From NCBI RefSeq assembly GCF_010211745.1, contig NZ_PDWQ01000004.1:248001-312000 (forward strand): a DNA stretch of 64,000 nt, given 5' to 3'. The DNA comes from Pseudoxanthomonas kalamensis DSM 18571. GTDB lineage: Bacteria > Pseudomonadota > Gammaproteobacteria > Xanthomonadales > Xanthomonadaceae. Below the pieces are notes generated by a model. It searched no databases. It saw only the letters and a program-made list of their open reading frames with translations, and had not been told where the DNA came from. Position 1 is the stretch's first letter. Each line of letters begins with the position of its first letter. Shown in pieces: positions 60,551 through 64,000 of the stretch. The position numbers and the translations under genes were made by a program.

Positions 60551-62059
60551 TCAGGGAGAACCCGCGCCCGCGGCGACCGCCGTCGATTCCCGCACCGCCT
60601 CGGCCGCCTGTGCGCGCGCGGCGAACAGCGTGCCCGGCGGCGGCTGGCGGGTGAAATAGGTCTGTACGCCGTCCAGCACCGCGCCGGCCAGCTTACGCTG
60701 GAACGCCGGATCGGTCAGCCGCTTCTCTTCGTCCGGATTGGAGATGAAGGCGGTCTCCACCAGCATCGCCGGCATGTCCGAGGTCCGCAGCACGGCGAAG
60801 TTGGCGCGTTCGATCTGCGGCTTGTGGTTGTTGCCGACCCGCTTCAGGCCCGACAGCACCTGATTGGCGGCATCTTCCGACGCGCGCATGTGCCCGCTCT
60901 GGGCCAGATCGATCAGCACCGAGGACAGGGTATTGCCGACCTGCTGCAACTTCACCCCGCCGACCAGATCGGAGGCGTTTTCCTTGTCGGCCAGCCAGCG
61001 CGCGCGCTGCGAGGACGCTCCGCGCAAGGACAGCACGTACACCGACGAACCCTTGGCGCTGCGGTTCTCGGCGGCATCGGCATGGATCGACACGAACAGG
61101 TCGGCATTGGCGGCGCGCGCCTTCTTGGCCCGGTTCGGCAGCGGGATGAAGTAGTCGCCATCGCGGACCAGATAGGCCTTCATGCCGGGGGTGGCGTCGA
61201 CCTGACGCGCCAGTTCGCGCGCGATCGCCAGTACCACGTGCTTCTCGTACTTGCCGCTGGGTCCGACCGCACCGGAATCCTGGCCGCCGTGGCCAGCGTC
61301 GATCGCGATGATCAACGGCCTGCTCTTGAGCGGCGCGGCCGGCTTCGGTGCCGCCGCCGCAGGTGCGGTCGTCGCCGGAGCGGGAGCGGTAGCCCCCGGC
61401 GGCGATGGCGGAACGGTCGCCAGAATAGCGGAAGCCCCCGCCGTGGCCGGTGCGAGAGAGGCCCCGACAGCGGCCGAGGTCGTTGCAGGCACCTGGTAGG
61501 CAGTCGCCTGGCCGTCGAGGATGGACTGCGGCGAGATGCCCGGGTTCTGCGTCGCCGCGACCTGGACGGACGATGGCGCGCTCTGGGTCAGGATCTGCTG
61601 CGGGGACGGCGTAGATGCCTGAACGGGCGCGGATGTCGTCGCGACCGCCGGTACCGGACCGTCGCCCGGCCATTCGATCACCAGCCGCGAACCGCCGGAA
61701 GACGCCTCGACACGTGGCTGCAACGCCGCCACCGGCGCCGCCAGGTCGAACACCAGCCGCAGCGTGCCCGGCACCGGCTGGCCGCTGCGGACCGCCTTGA
61801 CCACACCGGTACCCGCCGGCAACTGCAGCCCGCGCTGCATGCTGGATTCGCCCAGATCGACGACCAGACGGTCCGGACCGGACAGCGACAGGGTCTTGAA
61901 CTCGCCGCGGCCGACCAGCTCGATTTCGACCCGGGTCCCGGTTGCGCCCTGGCTCAGGCGGACATCGCGGATTTCACCGGAAAACGCCGGGGCAGCAGCG
62001 CCCAAGGCCAGCAAACTGCCGGCCAACCAGGCTCGAATTCGGACATTCCCCATGCGCAT
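60551..62059 (-). CDS. N-acetylmuramoyl-L-alanine amidase (AmiB/AmiC type)
   Basis: An exported amidase that cuts septal peptidoglycan during cell separation. ATG 62059 gives 502 residues; another ATG at 62053 and a TTG at 62071 are possible. After the signal peptide ([17 protein letters not shown]) comes an AMIN domain (about 25-130), a long alanine/proline/threonine linker, and the Amidase_3 domain (about 245-480). Zinc ligands are seen in [28 protein letters not shown] and [17 protein letters not shown]. The nnr-tsaE-ami-mutL order equals that of the E. coli amiB region, so amiB is likely the orthologue. Confidence 0.95.
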   Translation of the reverse strand: MRMGNVRIRAWLAGSLLALGAAAPAFSGEIRDVRLSQGATGTRVEIELVGRGEFKTLSLSGPDRLVVDLGESSMQRGLQLPAGTGVVKAVRSGQPVPGTLRLVFDLAAPVAALQPRVEASSGGSRLVIEWPGDGPVPAVATTSAPVQASTPSPQQILTQSAPSSVQVAATQNPGISPQSILDGQATAYQVPATTSAAVGASLAPATAGASAILATVPPSPPGATAPAPATTAPAAAAPKPAAPLKSRPLIIAIDAGHGGQDSGAVGPSGKYEKHVVLAIARELARQVDATPGMKAYLVRDGDYFIPLPNRAKKARAANADLFVSIHADAAENRSAKGSSVYVLSLRGASSQRARWLADKENASDLVGGVKLQQVGNTLSSVLIDLAQSGHMRASEDAANQVLSGLKRVGNNHKPQIERANFAVLRTSDMPAMLVETAFISNPDEEKRLTDPAFQRKLAGAVLDGVQTYFTRQPPPGTLFAARAQAAEAVRESTAVAAGAGSP

Positions 62060-62134
62060 GCGCGAATTCAAGCATCAAACGGGGCCGGAATGCAAGGGCT
62101 TTTCCCTTAATAATCCGTGACCTGGGATAACTTC

Positions 62135-62617
62135 CTAGTCTTGACCGGAAAGGATTTCCCGCAACTCGCTGCGCCCGGGCAGCCGTTGCAGCCAGGCCTC
62201 GCCGGTCGGCGAGGTCGCCAGCAGCCGGGCTGAGCGCCCCTGCCCCTCCACCGCCAGTTCCAGCCGCAGGTCGGCTGCCGGCAGGGCATTGCCGCCACGC
62301 TCGGGCCATTCGACCAGCCACAGGCGGGCTTCGCCCTCGTCTAGGCCAAGGAAATCCAGCTCGGCGGCCTCGGCGATGCGGTACAGGTCCAGATGCCAAG
62401 CCTCGCCGTCTTCCAGCGGATAGCGCTCGACCAGGGTGTAGGTCGGGCTGCGGATCGCGCCCTGCACGCCCAGCCTGCGCAACAGCGCGCGCGCCAGCGT
62501 CGATTTCCCGGCGCCGAGATCGCCCTGCAGATGGATCACGGCCGTTTCCGGCCTGGTCAAGCCCAGCGCACTGCCAAGTGTTTCGGTCGCCGCCGTATCG
62601 GGAAGGAAGCATCGCAT
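62135..62617 (-). CDS. tsaE: tRNA threonylcarbamoyladenosine biosynthesis ATPase
   Basis: TsaE is the ATPase that helps TsaB/TsaD make t6A37 in tRNAs reading ANN codons. ATG 62617 gives 160 residues; a GTG two codons earlier is possible. Walker A is LQGDLGAGKSTLARALLRRL near 31-50, then SPTYTLVERYPLEDGEAWHL near 56 and the Walker B-like LWLVEWPERGGNALP near 99. It lies 52 bp downstream of nnr and 75 bp upstream of the amidase gene. Confidence 0.96.
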   Translation of the reverse strand: MRCFLPDTAATETLGSALGLTRPETAVIHLQGDLGAGKSTLARALLRRLGVQGAIRSPTYTLVERYPLEDGEAWHLDLYRIAEAAELDFLGLDEGEARLWLVEWPERGGNALPAADLRLELAVEGQGRSARLLATSPTGEAWLQRLPGRSELREILSGQD

Positions 62618-62675
62618 CTGCACATTCTAGGCAAGCGCAGGCATGTCCGCGCCCACTGCCGGTTCGCGCGATACC

Positions 62676-64000
62676 TCAGGGATTGGCCAGGCGTCGCAGC
62701 TGCGGCAGCAGGTCCGAAGGCAGCAGACCGCGCTGGCCATCGACCGCGGCAGCATCGCCGGCCAGCGAGTGCAGCAGCGCACCGGCGGATGCCGCATCGA
62801 ACGCCGACAGGCCCTGCCCGCGCAGGGCGGCAATCGCGCCGGTCAGCAGATCGCCCATGCCGCCGACCGCCATGCCCGGGTTGCCGGCGCCGACCACGCG
62901 GGGAATTTCCGCGGGCGCGGCGACGATCGTTCCGGCGCCTTTCAGTACCGTCACCGCGCGATGGCGTTCGGCAATCGCCTGCGCAGCGGCGAAGCGGTCG
63001 CACTGTACGTCATGTACGGCCGTGCCGAGCAGGCGCGCGGCTTCGCCCGGATGCGGGGTCAGGATCGCGCCGTCCAGCGGCTGCGGCGCTTCGGCCAGCA
63101 GGTTCAGCGCATCGGCATCGAGCACCAGCGGCTTGCCCGCTTCCAGCGCGAGACCCAGCATCGCCCGCCCCCACTCGCCCATGCCCAGCCCGGGGCCGAC
63201 GGCGACGACATCCGCCGCGGCCAGCAACGGGATCGCCTCCGCGCCCGATTCCACCGCCACCGCCATCGCTTCCGGCCGCCGCGCCAGCAACGCCGGCACG
63301 TGGCGCTCGCGGGTCGCCACGGTCAACAAGCCGGTGCCGCAGCGCAGGGCCGCCTCGGCGCACAGCAGGATCGCGCCGCCATGACCGTGGTCGCCACCGA
63401 TGCACAGCACGCGCCCGGATTCGCCCTTGTGCGTGTTGCGACGACGCGGCGGCAGCCAGGCCGACAGCGCGCCCGCCTGCAGCAACCCGGCCGTCGCCTC
63501 GATGCCGGCATGGGCAGCATCCGGCACCTGCAGATCGTCCAGCAGCAGTTCGCCGGTCCGCTCCAGTGCATCGCCGGTATGCAGGCCGCGATGGCGGACG
63601 ATGAACTGCAGCGTCACCGCCGCCGTCACCGCCGCGCCCGGCGCGATGCCGGCGTCGGCATCCACCCCGGTCGGCACATCGAGCGCGAATACCGGCGCTG
63701 CTTGCGTGTTGATGACCTCGATCAGCGACGCCGCATCAACCTCCGGCGCACGCGACAGGCCGATGCCGAACAGCGCATCGACGATGACATCCGCTTCCAG
63801 GCCCGCCTCGGGAAACAGATCGACGCGACCGCCTGCCGCCAGATACTCGGTGCAGGCGCGCTGGGCCAATGGCGTGCGTGGCGCATGCGCGGCCAGGTGC
63901 AGCACGCGCACCTGCCGCCGCGATTGCAAGGCCAGTTTCGCCAGTACGTAACCGTCGCCGCCGTTGTTGCCCGGCCCGCACACCACCACGATCCGTTGCG
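62676..64000 (-). CDS. nnr: bifunctional NAD(P)HX epimerase/dehydratase, 5' end outside the window
   Basis: Nnr repairs hydrated NADH and NADPH. The start lies beyond the right edge; at least 440 residues are visible. The epimerase domain is seen from VVCGPGNNGGDGYVLAKLAL to VFALDVPTGVDADAG, and the ADP-dependent dehydratase domain from NTHKGESGRVLCIGGDHGHG through VVAVGPGLGMGEWG to VVGAGNPGMAVGGMGDLLTG. The order with tsaE, amidase and mutL is conserved in gammaproteobacteria. Confidence 0.95.
   Translation of the reverse strand, partial: QRIVVVCGPGNNGGDGYVLAKLALQSRRQVRVLHLAAHAPRTPLAQRACTEYLAAGGRVDLFPEAGLEADVIVDALFGIGLSRAPEVDAASLIEVINTQAAPVFALDVPTGVDADAGIAPGAAVTAAVTLQFIVRHRGLHTGDALERTGELLLDDLQVPDAAHAGIEATAGLLQAGALSAWLPPRRRNTHKGESGRVLCIGGDHGHGGAILLCAEAALRCGTGLLTVATRERHVPALLARRPEAMAVAVESGAEAIPLLAAADVVAVGPGLGMGEWGRAMLGLALEAGKPLVLDADALNLLAEAPQPLDGAILTPHPGEAARLLGTAVHDVQCDRFAAAQAIAERHRAVTVLKGAGTIVAAPAEIPRVVGAGNPGMAVGGMGDLLTGAIAALRGQGLSAFDAASAGALLHSLAGDAAAVDGQRGLLPSDLLPQLRRLANP

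Noticed and set aside
60074-62110. 678-codon open frame antisense to mutL and the amidase gene
   Set aside because: Shadow frame; it crosses a real intergenic gap and has no family features.

Overview
The window is G+C-rich gammaproteobacterial chromosome. Gene order points to the Xanthomonadaceae/Lysobacteraceae (Xanthomonas, Lysobacter, Luteimonas and relatives): nuoA-N followed upstream by tRNA-Leu(GAG), secG and tpiA; the run prmB-aroC-hydroxyacid dehydrogenase-asd-fimV-truA-trpF; trpBA with a divergent trpI; GTAG-type REP palindromes; and nnr-tsaE-amidase-mutL. The genus cannot be fixed from sequence alone. Most of the window is housekeeping. I see no prophage, transposase, CRISPR array or rRNA.

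Layout. 0-13.9 kb (minus strand): respiratory complex I, nuoA to nuoN, with nuoN cut by the left edge; one promoter candidate lies about 160 bp before nuoA. 13.9-15.3 kb: terminator, tRNA-Leu(GAG), secG, tpiA. 15.4-21.7 kb: a short-chain dehydrogenase, a 2-oxoglutarate/Fe(II) oxygenase, glmM, accD, trpA, trpB. 21.7-24.3 kb: trpI (LysR), then a divergent hydrolase/TetR pair whose promoter carries two copies of an 18-bp operator. 24.4-32.3 kb: trpF, truA, fimV, asd, a D-2-hydroxyacid dehydrogenase, aroC, a small GIY-YIG gene flanked by palindromic repeats, prmB. 32.4-40.4 kb: SCO protein, psd, a permease, a LysM lytic transglycosylase, a HerA-like ATPase, greB, rimO.

40.4-46.2 kb is the most distinctive operon: a dienelactone-hydrolase-like protein, a HIT protein, a fused PxpB-PxpC 5-oxoprolinase, PxpA, DUF969 and DUF979 membrane proteins, and pyroglutamyl peptidase. 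Pcp releases pyroglutamate from blocked peptides, PxpABC opens it to glutamate, and DUF969/DUF979 are plausible halves of the permease that brings in the substrate. Next come dcd and mrp, then a separate cassette (47.8-53.5 kb) of a TonB-dependent receptor, an exported S9 peptidase and a DUF2147 protein. This cassette separates mrp from metG, which are adjacent in Escherichia coli. Both systems fit a life on exogenous peptides.

53.6-64 kb: metG, a HAD phosphatase, an RnfB-like ferredoxin without a membrane anchor, a TraB/GumN gene broken by one missing base, a DUF1684 lipoprotein, mutL with an endonuclease motif, an AMIN-amidase, tsaE, and nnr cut by the right edge.

All functional names come from reading motifs and gene order; no database search was run.
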